DNA of 64,000 nt from Sphagnum magellanicum (lineage: Eukaryota > Streptophyta > Sphagnopsida > Sphagnales > Sphagnaceae). Of this stretch, positions 31,481 through 44,215 are shown piece after piece. Location of the stretch: positions 4,151,780-4,215,779 of the forward strand of contig CM038911.1 in the NCBI GenBank assembly GCA_021904315.1. The letters run 5' to 3'. The position numbers were made by a program, and so were the translations under genes. Each line of letters opens with the position of its first letter. Position 1 is the first letter of the stretch. The notes under the pieces were generated by a model. It worked only from the letters and a program-made list of their open reading frames with translations, made no database searches and was not told where the DNA came from.

Positions 31481-34400
31481 GGCTTTGACATGGCTAGTTG
31501 AGAAGCTTACAAGATCATATTGTAGGGTTTTGATGTCCTTCATTTTTTGAGGACACAGATTGAACATGTTTCCAATGAAAGGGGATTCAATGTGACCAGC
31601 TGTTCCAATGTGGTCTAAGGATTGGGAATTCAGGGATCTGGCAATTTGCAAAAGTTTGAATAACCAAATATTTCACCCAACTAAGGGTCTCACTTTCATG
31701 TTTTTAATTGAGAACCTCCCCCTTTTGAGAGGAAATCAGGGAAAGCTAAAGGTTACCTAAACCTGTCATAAAATCTATGAAGGGTCAGCTACACCCAAAA
31801 ACAGTTTTGGGCTTTCATTTTCTCTCATTCTTTTCGCGTGGAAATTAAGTTGCACCTCAGAAAGATCTCACATCTTACATGAGAAAGTAACCATTAAGTT
31901 CAAAATATATTGTTTGCACCTTTATAATTTCAGGCTTGAATTTGATTTCACCAGTGCTTTGGCTGGTTCTCTATTCATAAACCAAATCTTGTGATCTAAC
32001 CCCAAATAATGGAAAGAACTGTCCATGAATCACACCAAAATGCTAGCTAACACTAAAATCTATGTGACATCTAATGTGGTAGATGGTGTTATGTTGGTGG
32101 TAAGCTAGTGGCAGGTTGGTGGTTTGAAAAGAGAAAATTTTAATAATTCCTAGATTTCAGGATAAAATTTGAATGGTTCATAGTGCCCTTTTAACTCAAT
32201 GTCATGTAAAAAGATCCTTGTTCCATATGAAGAAAACATGTTCTACTGTTCCTTTCAAGTTCCATGTAGGTTCCTTGGCCAGTCACCAAAGAAAATTCAT
32301 GGTTGATTTTGTCTCCCGTCACATCCACTTCACAACTCATCATCTCCACCTCAAACTTTCTACACCATCTCCAACTCTTGCAACTAGACTCCAATGCTGA
32401 TGCCATCAATGTTGAATTGTCATTGCAAACCATCAATGTTATTGCAATTGACCATGGACTTGAACAATTCAATGTCCAGGTATGACAAGGAAATTGAGTG
32501 TTCAAAAGAAAGTAAGTCTTGATCCTTGAATCCTTTTTTTCTGGACATAAATAAACAAAACAAATAAGTGCAATGTGAGGATATGATTCATAGTACTTGA
32601 AATCTTTTTTGTAAATCACTTGCGTTCGCAACCCAATGAAGATGCATCTAAGCCACCAAGAAATAAACAAAAAGGTAAGTAGCAAGTTGTCATCTAGAAC
32701 TTTAAATCCACAATAGAGGTGCAAGTTAAAAAACCTCATCAAACCAACTAGGAAAATGCAAACATCTTAGCTTTCGTGTAAACCAAGAAATCAAAACATG
32801 AAGAAATGTTGGTAGAAGTGGATGGTCAATGCAAATTTGAAACAATAGTCTCAAAATGGAGGAAAATACTATAGATCGACGCATGGAGTCCATCTGATGT
32901 TCGTGCCAAACATGTTCTAGGCTGACATCCCATAAATTTTTGAAACAAATGCAACCGGAAATAGGAGCTTCTTTGATTTCATCAGGCTTTCACGACATTC
33001 AAGCATGATGTGATGTTTCTCATATCGCTACAAAACTTAGGTCCAAGATATGACACATATGCCGGTTAGGTTTACTTTTACCCCGTTGAAAGGAAATAAT
33101 GTAATGCAAATCGCAAGGGAATTTTGAATACATTTGGAAAACTTCTACAAGTGGAACATGTGTTGTTCGAGCAAACTAGCCTTCATGGAATCCATGCATC
33201 GGGCAAGGCCAAAGTAAGAGCATTCAATTTTAGCTCCCCTTGTTGTGGTGATGAGTATGTCCCAAAGGGACGACAAGTCACGTGGATTGACATAACTTGT
33301 TTGACTATAGCCCTTGGGTAGTGCCCATTAGACATTTCACTACATTTGGATTAGAAATTTTCTTCCTTGAAAATATTAAATGTTGCATACAATCCAAAAT
33401 CCAATGAAAAGTTAATTTGGTTTTCAATTTCTCCTATGAAACATCCCCAAGAAATATACCTCCTATGTGCTTATAGATTCAAATTTGTTCTCGAGAAACA
33501 AATAGACCAAGTTCAAAAGATTTGGTTGTTTCCATGTTTAAAGAACCCTTGAAAATAAACAATTTAATCCACAATTAGATCCTCTTGGCAAATACATAGG
33601 ACATGCATGTATACATTGTGCATTATGGAAAATCAAATGTTGTTGGGGAACTTTGACATTAAATATAGAATTTTGACACCAGAAGGAAACATGCTCGGCT
33701 ATTTAGACCGATTACATGGAATGAGCATGAGAAGGACAATGATCCCCACATTGCAAGTGCTAGTCACTTGGGATCCCTTTCCCATAATCTCACTCATAAG
33801 TAGTCCATTTGACATGTATTATGTGTCATGCAATTGAGTTTTCCATGAACTTGGTCGAAGAAGGGGGGGGTTGGGGGGGTGGGAATCATTCTACTCGACC
33901 ACTGCACTAATACCATACATGGTTTGCGATGCAAATGAGACAAAAGCCATTGCCATGAATTTTTGTCAATCGAACATTGTTTTGTAAAACCCAAGGTTTT
34001 CCCTAAAGCTTGATCAGTTCCGGATGACAAAAATCAGGCCTTCCTACTCATATAAAATAAATCGGATGTATGAAGAGGTTGTTAAAATCAATCATGGCCT
34101 ATTGTTGTACAATCGCCTCTTTTGCCGTTACAAAAGAAACATATAGAAACTTAGGCGTAATCAAAGGTGGTGAAGAGGAACAACCTTCATGATGGTGCTT
34201 GGGCTAGTGGCATCTTCAAACTAAATTGCATGGCCCAACTTGTCTCCCTGATTATGCTCCATTCCCTCAGTTCAGGCTTTGCCACATTCATTTTTACTGC
34301 CCATCGTGGTTGTGTGTAACCTTTCATGACGTAGATTGTGTGTCCATCGCCATCCAAATATTACCCATCCAAGTAAATTGTCGCCTAAACACACTATTAT

Positions 34401-36440
34401 GGATGAAGGACTTGGTGGTGGTTTTCTTCAAATACACCACTTCCATAGAATAAAACTTGTTTGCATAATCAAAGATGGATATCCAAAGACCAGTGGAAGA
34501 TCCTTAGACGATACAATCTTCACATCAACACCATAATGAGGTCCATGGGGAAAAACAAAATGTTACACAAGAAGTATTTTTAAGGGCATTGTGTGCTATG
34601 CTTAATAGAATCCCGCACATTGTGCAATGTTAAGATCAAAAGACAAAAGGAATTCTAACAATGCATGTAATCTATGTAGGTGCATTTATGCCAGACATGA
34701 TACCCATCTTGTTTTTTTAGTCTTGCTAGACCCAATCTTTGCAACCACAATTGTCCCTTACAATATGTAATCTAAAAAATCAAATCCACCAGGTTTGGCA
34801 TCAATGAAACAATCCTAATCATGTGCTTGGGTTTATCAAATGTTTACCATTGTTCTCCCACCAATCTTTCGGCTTCCAATCCTTTTAGAAATCCTTATCA
34901 ACAAATGTATTTGCTTTCATTGAATTAGAGGGTAAACTTTACCTATCAAAACTCATCTCTTGCGTTTATTATAAATAGGAAAACCTTGGCGTTGTTCATG
35001 TGGATTGTTCTTTGAAAATTGATCTTCCTTTGGTTAATATCACAACCTCTTAGACTTGGCATGTTGTGTTGTCCATAGAGAAGCCTACTTTGACAATGAT
35101 TTTGAATACGGTATTTATCACCTACAGCACGATTCCATAGCAAAACATTGGCATCAACATGCCCTCTGAAGAACCTTCAACATAATCGTGCGATGCACCT
35201 TCATGGACCTTTTGGACATGTGCCTTTTAGATTGTGTACCCACATTATGGGTTCCATTCATGATTGGCCTGGATTATGACCATTTTAACATAGTTTTGAA
35301 ACTCGTAATTGAAGGTTCAGGATGAAAACAAAGAATTGCCCAACGAAGGTTCAAGCTTTTAAAATGAAAATTACAAATTTATGTTCCAACCTAGTCAAAG
35401 AATAAATGTATTAGATTCATGGTATTTGTGGATTCAATGTTAATGCCATAAAAAAACATGTAAGCCTTAGAATATAATACCGAATACACCAATTGTCATG
35501 CACAAATTCGACTTGGTAATCAATGTGTTCTATTGTCTAAAAGGCGCATATCCTATTGCCATTGCATTTATATCATTTAAATATTAAGATTTAATTTCCA
35601 ACAAATTTTATCTGTTGTGACCCTGAACCGTTGTGACACTAAACCCATGTTCACCTTCAAATTCCACTGCCACACACCCTCGTGAGCCAAACTTGAAACC
35701 CTAAACCCAAATTTTTGACCTTTTTTGAATTTTTATTGGATGTTGCTACAATTAATGACTTAGTGTTCTGATCAAATGTTAGAATGACTATTGTGACAAC
35801 TTACCATTATGATAGTAAATTAGGGTGTTATCCTAAACATGCACCAGAAGGTAGCATGCATCTTGTAACAATAACTATTGTAGGGCATGGCTCCTTACAT
35901 GCATAAACAAAAAAAAATTGTCATAAATAATCACATTTCATTGTTGCTCAATTGGGTTTGGATTTTCTTAGCCTTCCATTTCTTCTACACTTACACTTAG
36001 ACCTTCCAATGTCCTTTTATACCCAACGCTCCAAACTAATGACAAAATTTTGGTCACGAGTGTCCTTTTCATTCAACCTTTCACACCATGCAAAAGGACC
36101 GACAACCTAAAGGTTCACTTTGCTTTCTTAGCTCCTTTTCTTTTCATGTTGTCACTTGTTCCCTTCTCCTTCTATTTTTTGTCTTCTTTGTTCTTAATTC
36201 CTCTTTTCAAACTATTACTTCTTTTCCTTTCATTTCTTTGTTTTCTTAAAATTTTAGAACATTTCATAAGCCCACTTCATCACTTTTTAAAAGTCCTCAC
36301 ATAAGAAAAATAAATGAAAAACACTACTAACAACACCATCTCTCCAAGAGCATGAAGAATAAGCTCTATAAAAAGAAAATAAAAATGTGCAAGTTGGTCA
36401 ATGCAGGTCAACAACCCCCCCCCCCCCCCCCCCACCCAGC
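31481..36440. other. Gene-poor intergenic region
   Basis: No intact gene. A frame-consistent coding-like remnant at 32865-33840 is listed separately. Minus-strand frames near 32.2-32.7 kb (183 codons) match nothing known to me. A run of 19 C bases lies at 36415-36433. Confidence 0.5.
32865..33840 (+). pseudogene. Unidentified decayed coding sequence
   Basis: Three long open segments (33124-33321, 33367-33552, 33607-33837) share one plus-strand frame, and coding-like sequence extends upstream to about 32865 in the same frame. Pieces such as ILNTFGKLLQVEHVLFEQ, EYVPKGRQVTWIDITCL and GYLDRLHGMSMRRTMIPTLQ look protein-like. I do not recognise the family. It could be an old host gene or a mobile-element protein. 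It is broken in several places. Confidence 0.35.
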
Positions 36441-36456
36441 TTTCCTGCAAGTCTTG

Positions 36457-36650
36457 TATTCCGCTTTTATTTACTCCATTTTTCATATGTTTCAAATGTC
36501 ATGCTTGATTTGAAAAACCAGCTTTTTCACATATCCTATATTCTGCTTTTATTTACTCCATTTTCCATATGTTTCAAATGACATCCTTGATTTGAAAAAC
36601 CAGTTTTTCTGCATATCCTATATTCCACTTTTATTTACTCTTTTCCATTT
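36457..36650. repeat. Tandem repeat, 82-bp unit, about 2.3 copies
   Basis: Units start at 36457, 36539 and 36621 with TATTC(C/T)(G/A)CTTTTATTTACT; they include CATATGTTTCAAATG and TTGATTTGAAAAACCAG. Spacing is exactly 82 bp both times. It lies just downstream of the kinase locus. Confidence 0.85.
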
Positions 36651-36721
36651 TGGAAGCTTGCAGATGAATTAACTAACTCCCATAGAATTGTTAGGCAAAG
36701 TCCATCAGTTGTCAATTGAAT

Positions 36722-36832
36722 GTTAGGTTGGATCTCCAGCTTGAGAACTCTAGGTAATGATACAAAAGCATCCAACATTAGGTTGGAATTACAACTTGAG
36801 AATTCTATGTAATGATACAAAACCATCTGACA
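36722..36832. repeat. Tandem duplication, about 55-bp unit
   Basis: TTAGGTTGGA, CTTGAGAA(C/T)TCTA, GTAATGATACAAAA and CATC(C/T)(A/G)ACAT occur twice in a row, about 36722-36778 and 36779-36832. Confidence 0.7.
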
Positions 36833-36941
36833 TAAATTATGTGCATGTTTGGTGAAATATTATATCATAGTATTACTGACTAAATTAAAATTACAAGTAA
36901 TTTAGAAAAAGCTTCTATTCCATGATTGATGATTTGAACCA

Positions 36942-39467
36942 TTACACCATATCCTCTAATTTAGAAAGAATGTCTCTAAAGGTTGGTCTCCGTTCGGGCA
37001 CATCATCCCAACAAGTTCTGATCAACTTGTTCAAAGGATGGTTTCGGTTACCTGGCAAAGAAGGTCTTTTAGGTACGGCAGAGCTTACTATCAAGAAATC
37101 AAACTTTGAAGGCTTATGGTCTTTGAATGGCTCTTTTCCTAAAAGGATTTCATAACAAACCATTGCAAAGCTATAAACATCTGCTTTGGTTGTGTACTCA
37201 AATTGCCTATTGTCTCGCATAGCTCTAAAAATTTCAGGTGCCCTCCAATAGCCAGTGCCCACACTCTCAACAGGTGATGCAACATAAAAATCTTGTGATG
37301 CACCAAAATCTGTAATTTTGGCATGCAAACTATCAGGATGTTCATGCACTAACACATTTCCGGCTTTTAAATCCCTGTGGAACACATCTCGAGCATGCAA
37401 AAATGCCATGCCTGCTGCAATTTGTGTGATCAAGCTTTTGGCTTCCTGTTTTGAGAATGGCCTTGTTGAATTTTTGGTTTTTGTTCGATCATTGATCAGC
37501 TTCCGGAGGTCATTGGGCATCCATTCTAAAACAATTGATGTTCTAAAGCAGTCTAGGGAATATCCCATCAACCGCACAATGTGAGGATGGTGTAATTTGA
37601 TAAAAAAATCAAGCTCAAATCGAAAAGATGGACTGTGCTCTTGTCCTTCAATATTCTTGAAGGTTTTGATAACATACTTGCAACCTTCAACTTGAGTCCC
37701 AATGACTTGCACACGATCTTCCTCATCTCCATGTATCCTCCAAAGAGCTTGGAATGTTGAAGGATCCATGCGAAGGTACCTAGGTAACCCTTGTATGTTA
37801 GGTGTGCTCCTACTTGATTATGCTCCATCCAATCGAGGTACAACTTCAACTTCTGGTGTCTCAATGTCTTCAAAACCACGTCGGCCAAAGAGGTGAAAGA
37901 AGCGTTTCATGTGGTAAACTGTAGGCCTTGTCAGGTTCAAGAATTTCTTAGCTATTGCAAAGTGCATGAATCCACCATCATGAGCATCCAAACATTTGAT
38001 CTCATCCAATACTGCACAGATTTCTGTAGCTGTAGGTCTGTGTGTTGGATCTGAATTCCAACAAGCTTGGATGAGATCGCCCAACTGTCCACCAACATCA
38101 AGTGGCAACTTTGGCCTATGGCCCGCCATGATAAGAGAAACTATGTTTCGATAAAGTACATCCATAAATGGGATTTTCCCTGTCAAAATTTCATAGCATG
38201 TCATTCCAAAGCTGAATATATCTGCCTTGGCTGAATAACCATCAGTAGCTTGACCTAAACCATGGTCAATAGCCCATGCCTCAGGCGCCCTCCACTGGGC
38301 TGTCCCTACAGGCCTACTATAAGTATCTTTGCTAGTGTAAACATCTTCCCTTGCCACTTGATTTGAAACTCCAAAATCACTGATTTTGACATCAACATAA
38401 CTGCCATGGTCATTAAATAGTATGTTAGGAGACTTTATGTCCCTATGCATGCATCCCTTCATGTGTAAGTGCTGAATTGCTCTTGCAATTTGGATGATGA
38501 TGTGAATGGCCTCTCTCTGACTGAATGGCACACCTTGCCCCTTTTTTTTCTTCATACGCTTCTCAATCAACCTGCGCAAATCTCCATCCATCAACTCCAT
38601 GATAATGTCGCCACTCCACCCTCTACAACTATCAGTAGGAAGTGTGACTCCTACCACCTGCACTATTTGCGGGTGTCGAAGTCTATTCAGAAACCCCACC
38701 TCTTTGTACATTGGTGTTAAGGAATGAAAGTCCTTCCCTATTCGTTTAACAGCCACATCACATCCCAGCCACTTTGATTTTGTAACCTCCCCATAAGACC
38801 CTGCTCCTATCATTCTCTCAACTGAATAATCTGAGGGGTTCACTTTGAAGTGGCTTGGGAGTCGATCCAAGTCCTCACACTCATTGTCTTCATGTCCCTG
38901 AAAAGTCTCATAGAGAACATTTCGAACATTTCGCAAATCTTCTCGGGTGTGGTCCAAAGGAGGGGAACTGTACAAACTCTCCAATGTCCCCAACATTTCT
39001 ATTTGATCTTGGTGTGTGTCTGAGAAAAGTACGTTATTTTCTTGCTCTACACTCGTTCCAAAGTTTACATTATTGTCGGTTGAATGGTCAAACTCACCAG
39101 ACAATAAAAAGAGCTTACATTTATCCAATTCTCTGTGGATGTCTTCAAAACCTTCATGATTGTCAGCTCTTGTCAATAACCTTGTCAACCAATGTTGCTC
39201 ATTGTATTGCAACACCAAGGCCTCCCCCCTCTTCAAAACAACAAGGAGGTCATTGAATGTTGCAGTAGGAAAAGGAAAAATTTCCTCATCATTCCTAAGA
39301 GTACTCCTCCACACCTCTCTCCAATAGCAAAGTGAACTGCCCACAGTTTCAAAATGATTGGCAAGTCTTCTGCATTGGTGGTTGTTTATCTATATGCCAT
39401 TTGCTACTTCCTTCACTTTCTCGATGATGCCAAGGGCTTCTTCAACTCGATTGATCACTTGCTCCAT
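36942..39467 (-). pseudogene. Tandem-kinase gene with MLKL/DUF1221-like N-terminus, two in-frame stops
   Basis: One intronless minus-strand frame of 842 codons (ATG 39467, TAA 36942-36944) is interrupted by TAG at 39390-39392 (codon 26) and TAA at 37818-37820 (codon 550). The N-terminus (MEQVINRVEEALG, then INNHQC after the stop) and the following helical region (NDLLVVLKRGEALV, HWLTRLLTRADN, IHREL) resemble plant MLKL/DUF1221 kinases such as At1g64300, from memory. Kinase 1 has GAGSYGEV, VAVK, HRDIKSPN, DFG and APE. Kinase 2 has a weak Gly loop but keeps VIKTF, HRDLKAGN, DFG, APE and TTKADVYSFAMVCYEIL. Both catalytic cores look active. The first in-frame Met after the TAG is at 38996, before kinase 1. 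A kinase-2-only product could start at 37769. Either this is a young pseudogene, or it is a locus now making separate products. Tandem kinases are known immune receptors in cereals; a similar role here is speculation. Confidence 0.75.
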
Positions 39468-40902
39468 TGCCCAAAACTTGCAAGTCAATATAGCCTATTC
39501 AAGACACACAAGTTTGTCAATTGCATGTAATAGGATTAAAATCGAAAGTTGTTCCACTTTTCATTCATGTTGGAACTAACTCTTATTATAAAGTGGAAAG
39601 TACCTAAAATTGTTGTTGCAAGGAAGTTAGCATGCAAAATTTCAATATCAAATAAATGAACATTACATAAACTTTGTAGATTCAACAACAAAACTTGTTT
39701 GAATACATATTGATTTAACTATGGACTAGGAACTTATTTGTTCCATTTCTTTCCACAACTTCACTCGGATGTCTGGGCTTTCATTTTTCAACAAATGAAA
39801 GCTGTATTGGCCAATTAGTGGCCTCATGTGTCAAAAAAAACTTACTGGATGTTAAATTTAGTGTTCATTATGGAATCGTTCAAAAAGTCTTTCTACAAAT
39901 GTACAACTGTTTCTTTCCATACATTCCTAGAAAAGACATATGGACATGATGATGTAAAATTTTAAAAGTACTTTTCAAGAGCACCCAAAAGATGATTAAT
40001 TAACATACAATTTGGTTTTTTGGCACTTGTTTGGAAATCTTAACATATACTAGTATAAACCCATGTTTGAGCATAGTGCTATGTTTGACTATTTGCCCTC
40101 AATTAATGGTGTGCATAATCTATTTTCCTTTTACAACCTTTCTACATACATGAATGCATTAAAATAATATTCATCACAACATAGAAAAGTTAACTATTGT
40201 GTAAAGATTAGTATCCAACATGGATCAATTAGGCTTATATGGTTTGTCAAAGCTCAAGTTCTAATTGTTTACATACACATTTAAATGAACTGAATTTAGC
40301 ATAATCTAATTTAGACAGACACTGAGTTTGTTAACCATTCATGGTTGAGGCTTATTTTTCCATTCGTAAAACATTCTTTTGTTAGGTAATATCATAACAC
40401 AAGCTTAGTCTTGCAGTTATGAAAGATCAAAGATGTATCAACATGCAACAAACAGACTAACATACTTGTGAGTTTTGCCTAAGAGTTTTTATTGAATGAT
40501 GAGCTTTTGTTGTCCTTTCTAAGCTACACCTTCAAATGTGCAAATATTCAACTTAGTCATAAGTAAGTTTGTAAGTGGTTCCTCTCTGCAAATTTGTACA
40601 CAAGTAATAACAAGCCAAAATCACATATGAGCTGAAAGTTGTAAGGAAAATTTATTTTTAGATTTTCAGAGTAGCAAGAGCAAAACTTGCAATGGATATC
40701 TCGATGCACTGTGCCATGATGTGGGTAAACTTACAAAGACAAGTTTCAGCTCTTCCAAAATACGCACCTCAAATTTTCCCTTGCCATGTACTATTGCATA
40801 TCTCTTGCACAATATTACAATTCAACGGACAATCTAATGTGTGAAGGTTACAAAAGAGATAGAGAGAATTTTTTTTTGAAAAAAAATCGTGAAATGCTTA
40901 CA
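39468..40902 (-). other. Probable leader intron of the tandem-kinase gene
   Basis: AT-rich DNA lies between the ATG at 39467 and a GC-rich block starting at 40903. A strong donor (GTAAGC, read on minus at 40902 downward) and a candidate acceptor about 13 bp upstream of the ATG (ACTTGCAAG) suggest one leader intron of about 1.4 kb. No coding sequence is seen inside. Confidence 0.4.
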
Positions 40903-41700
40903 TGAACGCGGCGAGATTGGTGTAGTTGCTGTGGCTGGCCGGGGATCGGAGCAAAAGCGATTTGGTGGAGTCGATGTAACCGTAAATCAGCGACGCACGA
41001 GGCGCTCCTATGGCGAGAAATAGCGCGGTCGGTGGAGCCGATGAGAGTAACCGAAGAACGCTCAAAATAATCTACAAGGGACAGGGGCAAATAATACCGC
41101 TGGGGTGGGAGGAGGGCGGCAAATGAAACACAAAAAACAAAAACGAAACGGAACAAAATAAAAAAAGATGATGGGGGTAGGAGGAGGGCGGCTAAAGATA
41201 CGCAACCAAAAAATTGGAAGATGGAGGAGGGAGAGGGATCTGAGCGGATCCAGGCAGCGAGAAGATCTGATGAGGGCTGGGAGCGGAGCACGGACAACAC
41301 TGCAGTGGGTGGGTGAACCACAGAGAAAACGGAGGAAAAAAAGTTGGAATAAAGGGGCAGGGAGCTGAATCTGAGACAGGGAGGCAGTGAGACGAGAGAG
41401 CTTTGACGTCTGACAAGATGCGTAGCTTCTTGTGTGAGTGTACAGAGTGAGGGAGTTAGACTTTATGAGTCTCGAAAAGGGACGAACAAGCACAGTGAGT
41501 GGGAGTCCCATTGATATCAATTGTACTTTTGCTGAAGACTTTTTTTGGTTCGTCGTTTCCGCGTAGGACTTTGTACAACTGCGTCGGTTAAGTGTAAAGT
41601 CCGATGTAGAAAAAGTTCGACGCGCTTAGTGCCAGGGCCAAAAGGTCCTATTAATTGAGGCCGATTCAGTATAGGAGAAGGGTCTGAAAATAGACCCTTC
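40903..41700 (-). promoter_or_regulatory. GC-rich probable first exon and promoter of the tandem-kinase gene
   Basis: Base composition jumps to GC/CpG-rich between about 40903 and 41700, in a window otherwise strongly AT-rich. A donor-like GTAAGC closes it on the kinase side. A minus-strand ATG at 41520 opens a 152-codon frame with no known domain, best viewed as an upstream ORF or a chance frame. Confidence 0.4.
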
Positions 41701-43371
41701 ACCTACGTAAAGCACAGCAGCTCTTTTAACCCTAACTCTTTTTTTTTCCCAGCACATCTTTCCAGCGAAAGGAAATCCGAAAATGATGCGCGTTGCATAC
41801 TGTCACTTCGCCGTTTTTTTAACCAGTCTAGGGTAAGGCGGTCAAATTTTAACGAGGCGAACTTTCTCTGTTTGCATCTCCTTAGTTTCTAATGTATTTG
41901 TAGGTTTTTACCTTTTTTGAATAAAAATGAATTTTTAAATTTTTTTCATGAAACCAGCAATATTTTGTTGAATTACATTGTTGAGATATTTAATAATTAA
42001 AAATATTTTTGTGAATTATATGTATATATATGTTAACACATTCTTATCTCCAGTGAAAAGGAAAAACTTTATGAGAGAAAGTAAAAAAACAAAGTAAAGG
42101 AAAGGAAAGGGAGGAAGAGAAAGAGAAGAAAAAGATGAGGAGAAAGGGGAGTAACTTACAAAGGAAGTTTCTTTGCCAGGCTGTCCAAAGTTCTGGATTT
42201 CTTAGGGCAGGTAAGGGACCCAAAAAATTAAGAAAGCAGAAAAAGTTGGAGTGCTTTACGTGTAGGGTAAGGCACCCAGGCGAAGGGCTTCACACTCCAC
42301 AGGGTTGAGCCCTTGTGAGCTTACTAAGTAGATGGTACCTCCCATAAGCAAGCAAGGAATGCAAGTGGTTAGTAGGTAGGTAATTGATTAGGTAAGGCAC
42401 TAGGTGGTTACTAGGTGGATAGATGCATGTGATTGGTTAGTATAGGGTAGCTGACCACTATAGTTAGGTCTGGGATAGGGATCCAATGAAAACACGTTTC
42501 ATCTCCAGACACCATCCACACGGCATTGTGTGTTGGTGGCCTGTTGGTTAACACTGGTGGCCACTTTGAGGCATGTCGGTGCCTCGCTGTATTTACCATT
42601 CACCTTACTTTAAAGTTGCTTTCCAAGGAAGGACATCCATCGCAGGGCACAACAGACCAAGTCAAGTTCAGGTTAGGGCTCGTATTCAGAGGCGCATTCA
42701 GAGTACCATAGTACGTTTTACCATTCTTCTTGCATTTTCTTGCCGAATATTTATTTATTTATTTCTGTTTTTCACCCCTGCAATAACAATAAGAATTTCC
42801 TAAAATTTTGGCACTTCCTAAGACATGGCCATTTAGACTGGCAAAATAAACAAAATAACCGCGTACAATGAACAACAATATAACTTCTACAACTTCGGGC
42901 ATTGTGGATAGCTAAGTTTGTAAAAACTCAGCATTTACTGAAGATAATTTAACTATTGCCGGAATGGTAAAGGTATTAGGGTACTCAGTATCCTTATCTT
43001 GTTCATTGAAGGTGGTCCTTAGATTACCTATCCAAGGATGTCAAGGAGTTAATAGTTTTTGTTACATAGCTAGGATGAATGGACAAATAGTGGATGTCAA
43101 ATTGTCAATAACCTTTCTTCAAATCACTAATTAAGCTGAAGGTTTTAACTATAATTTGGAATCTTATAAGAATCTTATGGGAACCTTAATTATGCTAAGG
43201 GAACAGGTGGTTAACCATGGAACCAAGCTCATTGGCTCATTGTGAAGTAAAAAAACTTGTTAAAAGCAAGTCATTTTTTAGATTTCAGAGTCAAGAATGA
43301 TCATAATGCCTGTAAAAGCCTTTTCACTTTTTTTAATAGTGTGCATGGTGAGACCAGCCTTTTTTTTTTTT

Positions 43372-43805
43372 CAATTTTGTGATGTAGCTGAAGTGACCAT
43401 CATCCATAAGATAATATAGCCAAATTTGGCTTATAACAAAGTATGGCAGTACAAAAAGTTAACCATCCTGCTATAACTATTGTAGGCTAACTGCTTGCAA
43501 CATTTGACTTGGTTTTTTGGTCACAATCTGGCAACTAAAAAACCTCAAAAGTTTCAATTTTTGCAAGTTTTTTCAAGAATCGCCAAAAAAAAAAAAACGC
43601 TGGGCGAGACCCTTGAAAGTCATAATCACACGTGTAGGGTTGTGCAGGACACTCCTTGTCCAGCAGGATATCACCAAGTACAGAGGGCATTCCCTAGTAC
43701 CAGTGTTTTTTTAGGGAATTCTTTTAGGAAGCCAAAGTAGCTATCATCCATAGAAAGATGCAGCAAAACTGATGATCATTCATAGGAAAATTTTGCCAAA
43801 TCCGG
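43372..43805. repeat. Two copies of the TAGCCAAATTTGGCTA-type repeat
   Basis: GTGATGTAGC, a CATCATCCATA-like stretch and ATAGCCAAATTTGGCTTATA occur at 43372-43445. A second, more diverged copy lies at 43725-43805 (TAGCTATCATCCATAG, then GCCAAATCCGGCTATA). They match the copy at 6130-6210 in order. Confidence 0.5.
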
Positions 43806-44119
43806 CTATAAACTAATAAAAACTACAAAAATTTAATGAATCCTTTTTAATATATTTCTGGCTACTTACTGGAACCTCCAGGATTGTCGAATCTTTATGG
43901 CGGGTAACGCCTTTGGATGGGACCTCCCTGAATTTCAGTTGGGCCCAACTCTCAGGTTTGCCTCATGTGGTGAGCCCTTATTTTGGGGAGGCCTCACTCC
44001 ACAGGTTGTTCCTCTACACTTAGTACTGATAACATAATTTTTTGTGTAGGATAAAGGCCTAGGGTGGGGGCATTCTCAAAATAAGGGGCCTAGGATGAGG
44101 TCATAGCTGAGTTCAACCT

Positions 44120-44215
44120 CACATTTTAAGAATGTCTCCCACCTGTGAGCTTTACCCATTGTAAGGCACAAGGCAAACCTTATCATATGGCTAAACATGC
44201 ATAGATCATGGGGCA
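44120..44215. repeat. Dispersed repeat shared with 50138-50228
   Basis: AATGT(C/A)T(C/T)CCAC(C/T)TGTG(A/G)G followed by TTTACCCATT(G/A)TAA and CTAAACATGCATA(G/T) appears here and at 50138-50228 in the same order and orientation. It could be part of an LTR or another interspersed family. Confidence 0.5.

Noticed and set aside
32191-32742. 183-codon minus-strand frame
   Set aside because: No recognisable motif, no neighbouring exons with matching phase; left unassigned.
37760-37840. A short intron removing the TAA between the two kinase domains
   Set aside because: The possible GT...AG pairs are 52-65 bp, too short for typical plant introns, and none is a multiple of three, so the frame would be lost.
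39370-39470. An intron or alternative first exon avoiding the TAG near the kinase N-terminus
   Set aside because: The only GT...AG pair ending at the TAG is 18 bp. The codons on both sides align with the family N-terminus, so a true in-frame stop is the simpler reading.
41062-41520. 152-codon minus-strand frame in the GC-rich block
   Set aside because: Pro/Leu/Phe-rich with no domain; more likely the noncoding first exon of the kinase gene.
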